Of a stretch of DNA of 64,000 bases, positions 20,376 through 31,161 are shown piece after piece. Under the pieces are notes generated by a model. That model was not told the DNA's origin and made no database searches. It was given only the letters and a program-made list of their open reading frames with translations. This DNA is from Chaunax sp. Z400. Lineage: Eukaryota > Chordata > Actinopteri > Lophiiformes > Chaunacidae. The stretch covers positions 343,874 through 407,873 of the forward strand of contig JBAGJB010000196.1 in NCBI GenBank assembly GCA_037577475.1, written 5' to 3'. The translations under genes and the position numbers were made by a program. Positions within the stretch are counted from its first letter, which is position 1. The number at the start of each line of letters is the position of its first letter.

Positions 20376-23239
20376 CTCATATATACAAAAGGACTTGGGC
20401 TGCTCCACATAAATGCAAGAAGTTTGGTCTCTAAACGGGACTATATTAATATTTTGATCCAACAGACAGACCCAGATATTTTAATCATCTCTGAGTCTTG
20501 GTTGAAAAATACTGTCCCTGACTCTGCTGTTAATATTGTTGGTTTTAACCTTTTTAGAGCAGACAGAAAAGGGAAAGGTGGTGGTGTAGCTATCTTTGTT
20601 AAAACATGTTTCCCGGTAACAGTACTCATCTCATCATCTGTTCCAAAAGAGTTTGAATGTCTGGCTTTGTCAGTAAATCTTGGGGGAAAAACATCATTGA
20701 CACTGATTGGGACATATAGACCCCCTTCAGCTCTCCCCCAAGCAATTGATAATCTTTTTGACATTTTCTCTCCATATACAGCTACAGAATTGCTAATCAT
20801 GGGTGATTTAAACGTTGACTGGGAAAAAACGACCTCAAAGATTTGTGCACAAATTTAAACCTAACACAATTAATAACCAAGCCAACACGTCCTAATGTGA
20901 AATGCAGCTCCAAATCCTCCCTGATAGACATCATTCACATCAATATGCCTCAGAGATATCCAGCCAGTGGAGTTTTTCCCCAAGATTTCAGTGATCACTG
21001 CCCAATTGCTTGCATTAGGAATGTGAAAGTATGTAGAACAAAGACACGCATTTTAACTAAAAGGAATTTCAGGCACTTTGACACTCAGGGGTTCCTACAT
21101 GATCTGAATACATGTAATTTAGATAGAGTGACTCTTATACCAGACCCACACCTAGCCTTCACCTATTTCTGTGGCTGACAAACATGCTCCTTACAGGAAA
21201 CTACGTATTAAGGACAGATATACTGCCTGGTTCTCACACGAGCTATCAGAAATAACACAAAGAGAAACTCTGCATGGGCAAAGGCTAGAAACACTGAGGA
21301 TGCGTCAGATTGGACTCTGTTTAGGCAGTTGCGAAACAGATGCACTCCTATGATCAGTAAAGCTAAATCCTCATATTATCTTAATTCCTTACAACTGAGT
21401 GCCGGTAATCCAATTAAATTCTGGAATACAATTAAATCAATGAAGAATAATTCCACCCCTCCACTTCCTCTCCAATTACCGTCTGACAACGGTCCCGTAA
21501 ATGACAAAGCAGAAATTTGTAATGTTTTTAATTCTCATTTTATTAACACACGACATTTATTTGATAAAATCAATCTGAAAAATACTGCCATCTCAGGACA
21601 ACATTATCAACCAGACATCTGTCAATCAGGAAAAGAGCTCTCTGGGAATCCTAGGAGTACTTTCTCATTTAGTCCACTATCTGAATCGGAAGTTGGTGAT
21701 GCTCTTTTTAGGATAGACTCAAAAAAGTCGATTGGTGCCGACCAGCTTGACCCCAGTCTTTTGAGGACAGCTGCCTCAGTCATAGCTGGACCTGTTTCAT
21801 ATATTTTTAATCTGTCTCTTAGAACAGGAATTGTTTCCTATCTGGAAAACTGCTTACGTGCTCCCACTTCACAAGGGAAGAGATCGTAAAGATTTAAATA
21901 ATTACCGTCCAATATCCAAGCTTTCCTGTTTAGCCAAAACTCTAGAATCTTTTGTAAATCGTCAATTAAATTCATTCCTACAGACAAATTGCATTTTAAA
22001 TACCTTTCAGTCTGGTTTCAGATCAGGTCATAGCACCATTTCAGCTGCTTCTCTAGTTCTCAATGACATCATATGTACTCTTGACAATGGACACCACTGT
22101 GCTGCTTTATTCATCGACCTGTCTAAAGCCTTTGATACAGTCGACCACTCAGTTTTATTAGATAGACTAGCTGCAGCTGGCATAACCAGAATGCCCACCA
22201 ATGGTTCACAAACTATCTTGCAGATAGAACTCAACGTATTGTTGCAGATTCTACTCATTTGAACATTCTGAAGGTCACTAAAGGAGTACCACAGGGTTCA
22301 AATTTAGGCCCCTTACTCTTCTCACTGTATATTAATAACATTGCGTCATTTGACAATGGCTGTAAGGTGCATTTTTATGCTGACGACACTGTGTTATATT
22401 CATCTGCTTCTACATTGAGGAGAGCATTATCTATCCTGCATCCTGCTTTTGGGTCAATCCAGCACGCACTCCTTGATCTTAAACATGTTTTAAGTGGAAC
22501 AAAAACAAAATATATGATATTTTCTAGATCCCGCTCCCTGGAGGGAACTGATTTAAATATTTGTACTCTAAATGGTTTAAAAGTTTAAAAAGTGTCCTCC
22601 TACAAGTACCTTAGTATTGTTATTGATGAAAAGCTCTCTTTAAAAAATCATGTTGATGAGCTAGTTAAAAAGCTAAGGATGAATCTTGGGTTCTTCTTTA
22701 GAAATAGATCCTGCTTCTCAGCTGAAGCTAGAAGGCGGTTAGTACAGTCCACTTTCCTGCCTGTACTTGATTATGGTGACATTTTTTATATGCATGCTAC
22801 CTCTACCACATTGAAAGCACTCGATACTGTTTATCATTCAGCACTTCGTTTCATTACTGGTTATCATTTTAGAATGCATCACTGTGATCTTTACCAGGCT
22901 GTAGGTTGGTCATCACTCTCCACAAGGAGTAGGCAGCACCTGCTTATTTATGCTTATAAAGCTATATTACAGAAGGTACCCAGCTATCTGGCATCACTAA
23001 TTTCATGGCGCTCTAATGCCCACCAAACAAGATCTCAGGATTGGTTACTCCTCGAAGTGCCAACCGTTAGAACTGAACAAGGAAAAACTGCTTTTAGCGA
23101 TTGTGTGGCTAGAGCCTGGAATAAGTTCCAAGAGGCTGCTAAATTAAAGACAATCATCTCCTTGACCATTTTTAAAGATTTATTATATGAATTGGACGTA
23201 GAGGATTGCAAATGTTTTATCTTGAAATTATTTTATTGA
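20376..23239 (+). pseudogene. LINE endonuclease-reverse transcriptase ORF2, frameshifted
   Basis: The endonuclease part starts GLGLLHINARSL, then DILIISESWL, GTYRPP, GDLNVDW (near 20800) and SDHCPIA (near 21000). The RT part has NNYRPISKLSCLAKTLE, FQSGFRSGHST, FIDLSKAFDTVDH (near 22110), VPQGSNLGPLLFSLYIN (near 22285) and FYADDTVLY (near 22375), with a thumb/tail ending FILKLFY. Breaks: frame changes near 20830, 21170, 21330, 21840 and 22250, and an in-frame TAA at 22586. The FYADD catalytic box is retained, but no single frame spans both domains, so the copy cannot make active enzyme. It would have reverse-transcribed its own RNA at a nicked genomic target. Confidence 0.88.
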
Positions 23240-23512
23240 TTGATTTGCTGCTATTAATGTCATGTCTCATTGCTTTCCCCCTGTTTTGTTGTCTCTTAAT
23301 TGTTTTAGATTAGATTATTGTTCATAACCATGGCACCATTTAAGGCTGATGTTTTTTATTACTTTTCCTCTTGTTCTATTGTTTTTGTTTTGCTTTTGAA
23401 TTGTGTTTAATTGTATCATGTTTTAAATTATTGTATGTAACCAGGGCTTCGTTGAAAATGAGACTCCAGTCTCAATGGATTTCCCTGTCTAAATAAAGGT
23501 TAATAATAATAT
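20376..23512 (+). mobile_element. L2/CR1-like LINE, decayed, copy A
   Basis: Contains endonuclease then reverse transcriptase in non-LTR order, and a 3' end with GAGACTCCAGTCTCAATGG and AATAAA at about 23492, typical of fish L2/CR1-related tails. No ORF1 was recognised upstream. The 3' end shows TAATAATAAT-type microsatellite rather than a long poly(A), as L2/CR1 elements often do. Clade assignment rests on motif resemblance only. Confidence 0.8.
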
Positions 23513-25484
23513 ATTAAAGGAGTTGTGACATCAGTTTTAACACAACCATTTCCACAGCAAATACAAAACATTCTTTTTTATGTTGAAGGAAAAATGTCTG
23601 GATGAGCCTTTTTTTAATCTGCTACACCTTTATTTCTGACAGTCTGGAGTAATTTGTTAGCACATAAAAAAAAGCTACAGCTCCTTTTTAAATTTACCAG
23701 CACAGCAGTCAAAAATCATAGTTTGGTTTCTTTTTTTCTATATAAATACATTTTTCTTATTATAGTCTTTTTGTTTTCTTTAATATCAGCTGCTGTAATG
23801 TGTGAAGATGGCTGCTAAATTCATCATGGACCCTGTTTTAGTTGTTTTTTAAATCACTATTACCCTTATCTACACATGGAATACATATGTAACCCAGGTC
23901 CTATATTCAAAATGTAAATATATGCTAAATGCATTTCAATCGTAGTATATTATGTTATCATGTTATGTATCTGCCCAGTTCTCGGGCGAACTATCGCGGT
24001 ATTTTCCACATCGAATCAGAGCAGCCGCAGGGCGTTATACCGGTAGTGCCAGCTGCTTACCATTGGAAATGAATGGCTTGGCGTGTATGGTGTGTGAGGG
24101 AACAGAGCTGCTGCAGATCGGTAATTAAACATGCTTTATTCGTGTATTCCAACTTCAAACTTGTTGAACATGCAATGTACGGAATTGTAATTTATTGCCG
24201 ATTTGTAGATGTGTCCTGTGACTTAACTCACTGCTATTACGTGAACGAGCTGAACTCTCGAATGGGTGAGTTGCACTAAAGCTATTGTGTTAGCATGCAG
24301 CTATCGCCCTAGGTAACACTGCTGAACCTTCTTACTGCATTGGTCTGATTGTTTTGTCTGTAATATTATCTATGTGTTGTTGCGAAGCACACATGATGAC
24401 ACGAGTGGTTTGTATGTGATACGTAAACTGTTAGCAGCTACCGCTAGTTAACTTAGCCTAGCGGCTAACGCTAAGTCTGCTAACAGAAGTGAACTTTTCT
24501 ATCCGGATCGTAATGATCCAGTGCAAAAGCATTATTGATTAAATCATATTGATTCCATTGAATTATTCTGTTCTTTTAAGGGACAGCAGTTACACTTGAT
24601 GATTTATCACTGAATGGTGTGAACTTGAAGCTAGTGATCCCAGCTGTAAAGTCACTGAATGTATTTTGGTATTTTGTTTGGTTTTAACAAATCCGTGTAT
24701 TAAAGTTGGCCTTGTCTGCTTATACAGGCCAGGTTTATTTCCTTGGGGGGGAAAAAGGATGGCGAGCTGTTGACCAGGAACACCTCCTATTATGAAGAAA
24801 CCTGTTGCATTCACCCTGCCTGCCTGGGTGATAGGAGAGAGACTGACCTCCTTCACTCACTCACTCACTCACTCACTCATTCAATCCATCACACATTCCA
24901 GCCCAATCGTTCCCTTGTTGACTGACTGATTTACATGACGTTTGGACTATAACTGACATCCCTTGGTGCTGGAGCTACAAACTTTGCAGCCAATTGAACT
25001 ATGATTATTGTTGAATGAATATTGAATTGAGTATTAATATAATTTGAATGGCTATCGTTTGATTTTGTAAATACTGTTTATTTTTATTTTTGCATTCCTT
25101 CTTTAATACATGGTACTTTTTCCAACTGCACTTTTGTCTGAGTCTCATTAAATCCTGTACATCAGTTTAATCATTTCCTCCTACCTGTTCCCAGAGTCTT
25201 CCAACGCTATAGCCACTAGTCCACCTGTAATGTCAGCTAATGTTACTCATTATCACCAAGTACTGGCTACACATACATACCTTATTATGACATATTTTCA
25301 GGGAAGTTTTCTTACTCCAACAGAAATTAAGTTTTACTGTTACTTTGGTTTGCTATAGCTGCAGAACTACTGGCATTTCCTTCAAGCATCTCTGTTTGTG
25401 CTTAATGCTATTTAATGTTAGCTTTCCAACATGCTAAAGCAAGCTGTCCTGAGCATCAGCTGCTAAATATCAGAATATCAAGTC
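23513..25484. other. Non-coding interval, no gene recognised
   Basis: Ordinary AT-rich fish-like DNA. 23970-24070 is locally GC/CpG-richer, and 24430-24480 has repeated GCTA/GCTAAC motifs (TAGCGGCTAACGCTAAG) often found in fish non-coding DNA. A 68-codon frame at 24073-24279 lacks any domain or context. TTTAATACATGG...CATTAAATCC at 25100-25155 could be an old transcript end. Confidence 0.45.
24852..24879. repeat. (CTCA)n microsatellite
   Basis: Seven tandem TCAC/CTCA tetramers. Confidence 0.9.
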
Positions 25485-25575
25485 AAGTCAGTTTTATTTG
25501 TATGGTGCCAAATCTTAACAAAGGGTTTCTCAAGGCATTTCACAAAAAGAGACCTTTCTCCCTCTCTCCCCCTCT
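25485..25575 (+). repeat. Fish LINE/SINE 3'-tail-like fragment
   Basis: Contains CAAGTCAGTTTTATTTGTATGG, then CTCAAGGCATTTCACA, a sequence pattern common in dispersed teleost retroelement tails. Identified by resemblance only. Confidence 0.45.
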
Positions 25576-26604
25576 CTGTCTGTATCTCCTATTAGCATGC
25601 TAGGGTTCCGACACTAGCATTTAGCTAACAGTGGTGTTGCTGTAGTCGCTTTGTTTTCTTATTTAACTATCATTATTTACTAAGAGTATCTGGAGGGTGA
25701 ACAGTCATTAAACAAACTAAACCGGTAAAACTGGGATTTTGACGACCTCCTCATTAACACATTGAACTACTATGAAGGTTTTTCATCAGTTTTAGAACAA
25801 ATACTTTTGTAAGGAAAATAGTTAAAGAAATTGAGGATACTCGCTGCCTGTTGTGGGGATTGTATTTGCATTGCATTGTATTTCTTTAAAAAAAAGTTTC
25901 TTCTGTATTATTTTCATTCCTTGGATGTTTCACAGACAGACTGAATGTTTTAGTTTGTGAAAAGAGGGTCCTGATTATAAAGTCCTTTATTAAGCTGCAG
26001 AGGATGTCAGCTTTTGTTTTTATGTGTACAGTTTTGATTATTAATTATATTGTAGCCTTTTGAAATCTATGTAAGCATCAGTTCCAAATAAACCCTGTTA
26101 AGTTGTTTATCTTTCTTATTGTGTGTGTGCCATTTTAATGTAGTGTAGCTGATGGAGTTATATAAAGCCAGGGGACATGGATGTTATGGGGCGTGAACAT
26201 GTGACCTTTCTTTTACATGCATGTCCAGTCTCTAGAGCCGCAGTCCTAAAAGTGGTTTTGTTCTAGTTTGGGGTTTGTTTGGCACTGATTCACTAAATAT
26301 GAGGACAAGTGCTTGAATCTGAAGAGAAATAAATGTTCTTTGTTCTGCTTTGTATCTGTTAAACATTTGATGAACTACTAAGAGAACATGGTGATAACTT
26401 GGAATGTTGCTGTCCATTCATCATTATGTTTGAACCAACAACAAATTGTCTTTGACTCCTGCCAAAAGCTGGAAATTACATTTATCTAAAACATTTTTTT
26501 GAATAAAAAAGAATGCTTTACTGCAGTGTGTACGGACTGTCTATACTAGCCAAAAAGCAGAAACTACACATTTAGTCAAAATTAGGTTTGCATTCATATG
26601 TATT
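25576..26604. other. Non-coding interval, nothing recognised
   Basis: AT-rich sequence without domain-bearing frames, RNA genes or obvious repeats. AATAAACCC near 26087 is a possible polyadenylation signal without a supported gene. Confidence 0.45.
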
Positions 26605-26660
26605 GTTTGAGAATCAGAAACTTTATTGACTTTCATAACAGAAAATCATCTTAGGTGTGG
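26605..26660 (+). repeat. Short retroelement-tail fragment
   Basis: GAATCAGAAACTTTATTGAC resembles the 3' end common to dispersed fish LINE/SINE families. Only about 50 bp is recognisable. Confidence 0.35.
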
Positions 26661-27439
26661 CTCAACATACAAAACAAAGAAAAACCCAGACAATCGACAT
26701 AATGTATGCATTCATAGAACAGAATGAAAATAGTTTGTGCAATACTTACAGAATAAAAACTATAAAATACATGAAAGCAGCAGGTAAAGTTTGCAGTGAA
26801 TCTAAGAAGGCAGTTTTATTAAGTGAAAGCAGGTGAGATGTCCTACAGCTATCCTTAGATAAATATAACACCACGTTTATGGTCTGATTTCTCCATAACT
26901 GTTGTGTGTAGATGACCATTGATTAATTCAATAAATATATTGGAAATTGAGTCATTAAACATAACTAAACATAAAACAACTGAAATCATATTAATTATGA
27001 TTACCTGAGAAATTAAAGAAAACTTTGAAAAACACCCTGTCTTACAATGTTAAAGTGAAAAAAAGATCTGTGACTTGAATGTTAGTTTGAAACATGAACA
27101 AACAAAAAGACGTAAAGCAAAAAAGAAATACATGTACTGTACATTTATCTAAAGACTAGTTAAACTGGACAAGAACGATGGACAAGAAGTTCTCAAGGCT
27201 ATTAATAAAGAAGATCTCATTTAATTACATGAGCACCTTGTTCTACTTCTAACACTGGAGACACAACGTTGGTGTCATATAACAAAATAATCAAAGTTCA
27301 GAAGTGACTAAGATTGATTCATGAATACATAGAAAAGTCAGTGCCTGTAATGCGTCTTATCTGGGTATACGTCATCTTCACATCGATCGTGTTAGAATAA
27401 TGCCTCTCGCGTTTCTCCTAACACACGCGTTTGTGTTTT
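26661..27439. other. Non-coding interval, nothing recognised
   Basis: AT-rich flank upstream of the CRE/TATA promoter. No coding frame or repeat is supported. Confidence 0.4.
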
Positions 27440-27576
27440 TTTTCCTATAGGAGGAGTTATTGACGTCATCACTGGGTGCTGCTTTATAAAGGTCCCGTCC
27501 CTCCCGGTTAGAGCAGAACCGAGACAGCGTGACCGCAGAGAGACTGCTGCCACGCAGCTGAACGCAGTGAACACTG
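27440..27576 (+). promoter_or_regulatory. CRE/TATA promoter and first non-coding exon
   Basis: A perfect cAMP-response-element palindrome TGACGTCA (about 27461-27468) is followed ~15 bp later by TTTATAAAGG (about 27482-27491), an ideal TATA box. The transcript would start near 27510-27520, and a GT donor follows ACACTG at 27576/27577 (GTAAGAC). A second TGACGTCA sits in the putative intron near 27780. No ATG lies in the exon. A strong regulated promoter of this kind is also found in housekeeping and viral/LTR promoters, but no LTR structure was seen here. Confidence 0.55.
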
Positions 27577-27839
27577 GTAAGACACATTTTAGAACATGAC
27601 TGTGTTCTTCTTAAAAAGTGGCTTCAGCTCAGAGCCGGTGGAACCTCTATGATCCTGTAATCTAACAGTCCGTGTTGTTTTCCTGTGACTGGAGCTCTAT
27701 TTGTTCTTTATATGTTGGGTTGACATTTCTGAAGCTTAACTGTTCCAAATGCAGCCTTCACTGTAATATCTACCAGTGATGACGTCATTGTGTAACCTGT
27801 TCTCCAGCTGATCTACTTTTAGATTCCTTTCATTTTCAG

Positions 27840-28340
27840 AACAGTAGTAATAACAGTACTACTATAGATCATTACAGTACTGGTGTACTTGTATAGGAGG
27901 AAGGAAAAGAGGAAAGAGGAAAGGGTAAAGAGAAGGGAGAAGAGGAGAGAAAAAATCCGGCAGGAGAAAGAACTGAGGAAGGCAAGGAGGAGAGCAGAGA
28001 GAGTGAAAAGGAAGGACCACAGACTGGCAGAGAGAAGGAGGAGAAAGAAAAAGAGGAGAGAGGAAAGAAGGAAGAGACAGGAAAGGGAAGCACGGGGGGG
28101 GGGAAAGACTGAAAGTTATTATCATTTATATCGTTTGGTGTGTTTATTTTTTTATCATTTATTTATCTGTGTATTTTATATCGTTTGGTGTGTTTATTTT
28201 TTTATCATTTATTTATCTGTGTATTTTGTATCCTTTATTTATATTTTTTCTTTGCATTGATGTGTATTTATGTATTTATTTTTATATATATATATTAAAG
28301 TGTGTTTTATACTTTGTTGAAAGTCCCATTAAAGTGTCTT
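27840..28340 (+). pseudogene. Detached terminal exon encoding a Lys/Arg/Glu-rich basic tail
   Basis: An AG acceptor (CATTTTCAG, ending 27839) precedes a frame encoding almost only R, K and E: RRKEKRKEERVKRREKR..., RKARRRAERVKRKDHRLAE, then RRKRQEREARGGGK before a G-run where the frame probably shifts relative to the homologous copy. The same tail, RRAERFKRKEQRLA...RRKRQEREAEGGK-stop, is encoded at 36354-36479, just after the satellite that interrupts the DUF6729-like gene. I therefore infer this is the last exon of that family, brought directly behind a promoter and first exon (27440-27576) with the body missing. ATTAAA signals near 28294 and 28328 could end the transcript. The function of the tail is unknown; nuclear localisation or nucleic-acid binding is plausible. 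Confidence 0.5.
28129..28228 (+). repeat. 50-bp tandem duplication
   Basis: Two adjacent copies of TATCGTTTGGTGTGTTTATT...GTGTATTTTA with a 50-bp period, in the putative 3' untranslated region. It resembles the 31-bp T/G-rich array that follows the homologous tail at 36581. Confidence 0.9.
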
Positions 28341-28377
28341 TTGTTTTTAAACATACCCGTGTGTTCTTCCGTCTCAC

Positions 28378-28430
28378 TAGTAAGTTTATACTAAAGTAAG
28401 TATAGTAAAGTAAGTTTATACTTTATGCTA
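28378..28430 (+). repeat. Isolated satellite-like motif cluster
   Basis: TAAGTTTATACTAAAG, GTATAGTAAAG and GTAAGTTTATACTTTA in succession. They resemble the 12/13-bp array unit TTTATACTAAAGG but are spaced by TAAG and lie outside any long array. Confidence 0.55.
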
Positions 28431-28530
28431 CATACCAAACTTTATGTTGGAACTTGATTCTTCTCAGTCAGATATGTCAGGGGTAGTAATGGCAATCAGT
28501 CTTTCAAGGGCAGTGCTCATATCGTAGAGA

Positions 28531-28612
<82 letters not shown>
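28531..28612. repeat. (TC)n(TA)n compound microsatellite
   Basis: About 18 TC dinucleotides followed by about 22 TA dinucleotides. Confidence 0.97.
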
Positions 28613-28615
<3 letters not shown>

Positions 28616-28727
28616 CAATAATATATACAGTTGATAATATTATAGGGAAAATAAGAAAGTATTTGCACATAAGACGAGTTGGGACCACTCGTCTGTATGT
28701 ATGTATGTATGTATGTGTTCTTCATCC

Positions 28728-29348
28728 ATCCGGCCGGCCGGCGGTGTGAGGGAGGGGAGCACAACGAGAGCACGTGGCTACTTTGCATATCCCGGTACGC
28801 CTCTCCGGCGACTCCAGAGCTCCGGCGGGGTCATTTCCGATGCGCAGAAGCCAGGTGCGTTCCGCTTTCGAGGCCGGGCGTCCCGTTCGAGACGGAGAAG
28901 GCGCCTCGCCGTCGCGGGACGGGACGGACGTTTCTACAAAGTGGTGTACCGTCGGAGCGACGCCGGATCCGCCGCCGTCGCGCGGCCGGCGGCCGCCGGG
29001 GCGGACAGTGAAGATTCCCGCCCCGCCCCGCCCCGCCCGTGTCTCGATGTTCTCTGACTCTCCCTAACTTCTAAGCCCAGCCCCCTTGTAGCGTTCCACA
29101 AAGATCAATGTAATCGAGCTCCCTGACTGGATTGGCTGCCCTAACACACGCTGTCTCTGACTGGATGGCCTAACTTGCTCCGACGACTTCTGATTGGCTG
29201 GCTTTCCGGGCCCCCGCCCCCCCAACTCAGCTTTGAATTTGAACCTGATTGAAGCCGTTTCTCCTCAGTCGTCTCAGCTGCGCTTGCTTGAGAGAGAAGG
29301 ACTTTTATTTCCACAACTTTTTCGCAGACATTTCTGTCGTCGAGTTAT
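28728..29348 (+). promoter_or_regulatory. CpG island, CCAAT promoter and non-coding exon 1 of the DUF6729-like gene
   Basis: 28728-29045 is very CpG-rich, ending in tandem CCCCGCC GC boxes (29020-29040). It is followed by three similar ~50-bp segments with GACTGGATTGGC / GACTGGATGGCC / TGATTGGCTGGC (two with intact ATTGG inverted CCAAT boxes) at 29125-29210. No TATA is clear. A likely first exon (about 29270-29348) ends TTAT|GTAAGT, a consensus donor; the matching acceptor is at 31160, just before the ATG. This is the layout of a broadly expressed gene. Confidence 0.6.
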
Positions 29349-29952
29349 GTAAGTACTGTTCTGTGTCTCATTCAATGTGTCTGTCGGCTGTGTTGTACTT
29401 GCTACGAGGCAAATGAAAGTACGGAGTACGGAGCCAGTAATAGTAATGACACGGTTACCTAGCTAGCTACCTAGCGCATTACAGTATCAGTTTAACAAAT
29501 CATATTTGAACCAATTTACCAAATAACATTTGAACTTTTAATATTTGAAGCGGCCGATATGCCGGTGTGCAGTCATTCATTTGCATGCACTGCTTGAAGA
29601 GCGGGATTTGCGCTCATGAACAGACAGTACTTTTTAAAAATACACATCTGCTTTCATGTTTTACGCGTGTACGGACTTTTGAAATTAAATTTCCTTCAGG
29701 TCAACCTATTTCTAGCAATTTATAAACAGCCTGCTGGTATGCTCTTTGATATTCACTTTGTTTATAATTGTTATTGCTCTTTTCTGTAACACTTCTACAT
29801 GACAAATACTAAACCTTCATGTGTTAACCCACACCTCTGTGCAGTATCCAAAATACAGTAGTATAAGTGAACAATACAAAATGTGTCCTTGCCTTTGCAT
29901 AATATTCCAATGGAAATTACTTAGTCAGTCAGTTATGAACAATATATATATG
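29349..29952 (+). other. 5' part of intron 1, nothing else recognised
   Basis: Intronic sequence between the donor at 29349 and the Tc1-like insertion. It includes CTAGCTAGCTACCTAGC near 29460. No coding exon is supported. Confidence 0.4.
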
Positions 29953-29954
29953 TA

Positions 29955-30645
29955 CAGTACCAGTCAAAAGTTTGGACACACCTTCTCATTCAATGGTTTT
30001 TATTTATTTTAATTATTTTCTACATTGTAGATTAATACTGAAGACATCGAAACTATGAAAGAACACATATGGAATTATGTAGTAAACAAAAAAGTGTTAA
30101 ATAAGTCAGAATATGTTTTATATTTTAGATTCTTCAAAGTAGCCTCCTTTTGCTTTGATGACAGCTTTGCACACTCTTGGCATTCTCTCAGTCAGCTTCA
30201 TGAGGTCGTCTCCTGGAATGGAACTTGCCATAATATGGATTACAACAGTAGTCAAATAGGGCTATCCACTGTGTACTAACCCTACCTCTGCACAACACAA
30301 CTGATGGTCTCAAACACATTAAGAAGGCAAGTAATTCCACAAATTGACTCTTGACAAGGCACACCTGTTAATTCAAAACCATTCCAGGAGACGACCTCAT
30401 GAAGCTGACTGAGAGAATGCCAAGAGTGTGCAAAGCTGTCATCAAAGCAAAAGGAGGCTACTTTGAAGAATCTAAAATATAAAACATATTCTGACTTATT
30501 TAACACTTTTTTGTTTACTACATAATTCCATATGTGTTCTTTCATAGTTTCGATGTCTTCAGTATTAATCTACAATGTAGAAAATAATTAAAATAAATAA
30601 AAACCATTGAATGAGAAGGTGTGTCCAAACTTTTGACTGGTACTG
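29955..30645. mobile_element. Tc1-like non-autonomous element (MITE)
   Basis: 691 bp bounded by 267-bp terminal inverted repeats (29955-30221 and 30379-30645) starting CAGTACCAGTCAAAAGTTTG, flanked by TA on both sides (29953-29954 and 30646-30647), the Tc1/mariner target duplication. The two arms give the same reading-frame ghost on opposite strands. Only ~157 bp lie between the arms, so no transposase is encoded. It sits in intron 1 of the DUF6729-like gene. Confidence 0.9.
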
Positions 30646-30930
30646 TATATATATATATGTATGTGTATATGTATGTGTATATATATGTGTATGTGTATAT
30701 ATATATGTATATATGTATGTGTGTGTATATGTATGTGTATATATATGTGTATGTGTATATATATATGTATATATGTATGTGTGTATATGTATGTGTATAT
30801 ATATGTGTATGTGTATATATATATGTATATATGTATGTGTATATATATGTATGTGTATATATATGTATGTGTATATATATGTATGTGTATATATATGTAT
30901 GTGTATATATACACACACACACACACACAT
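30646..30930. repeat. (TATG/TA/TGTG)n compound microsatellite
   Basis: Irregular TATATATGTATGTG repeats ending in (CA)n at 30910-30928, next to the Tc1-like element's right end. The open frames here are repeat artefacts. Confidence 0.95.
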
Positions 30931-31161
30931 AATACTGTAAGTCATGGTCAGCTCTATCTCATTTCTCTGTGTGAATGTATTGATTTGCTGTCCATGACGG
31001 ATCATTACATGGTGATGTAATCCTAGAATTTATTTGAAAAGAGGATAATGACAGAGCACAGAGACACAGTGAAATGCATTTGATAAGATAAATGCTGTGT
31101 ATGTGTGAGTGTAATGCTTAAAGTGTGTAATTAACGCGCCTGTCGTCTGCTTATTTGTAGA

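Noticed and set aside
24073..24279. 68-codon frame
   Set aside because: Too short, without domain, splice context or repeat homology.
27862..28125. Ser/Pro/Leu/Phe-rich minus-strand frames
   Set aside because: Shadow of the Lys/Arg/Glu-rich plus-strand tail exon.
28679..29067. Arg/Pro/Ala-rich frames in the CpG island
   Set aside because: High GC removes stop codons; no domain, and the region is better explained as a promoter.
30055..30545. Matching frames on opposite strands (MKEHIWNYVVNKK...)
   Set aside because: They are the two arms of the Tc1-like terminal inverted repeat, not genes.
30542..31020. Tyr/Ile/Val/Cys/His-rich frames on both strands
   Set aside because: They lie in the TATG/TA microsatellite next to the Tc1-like element.
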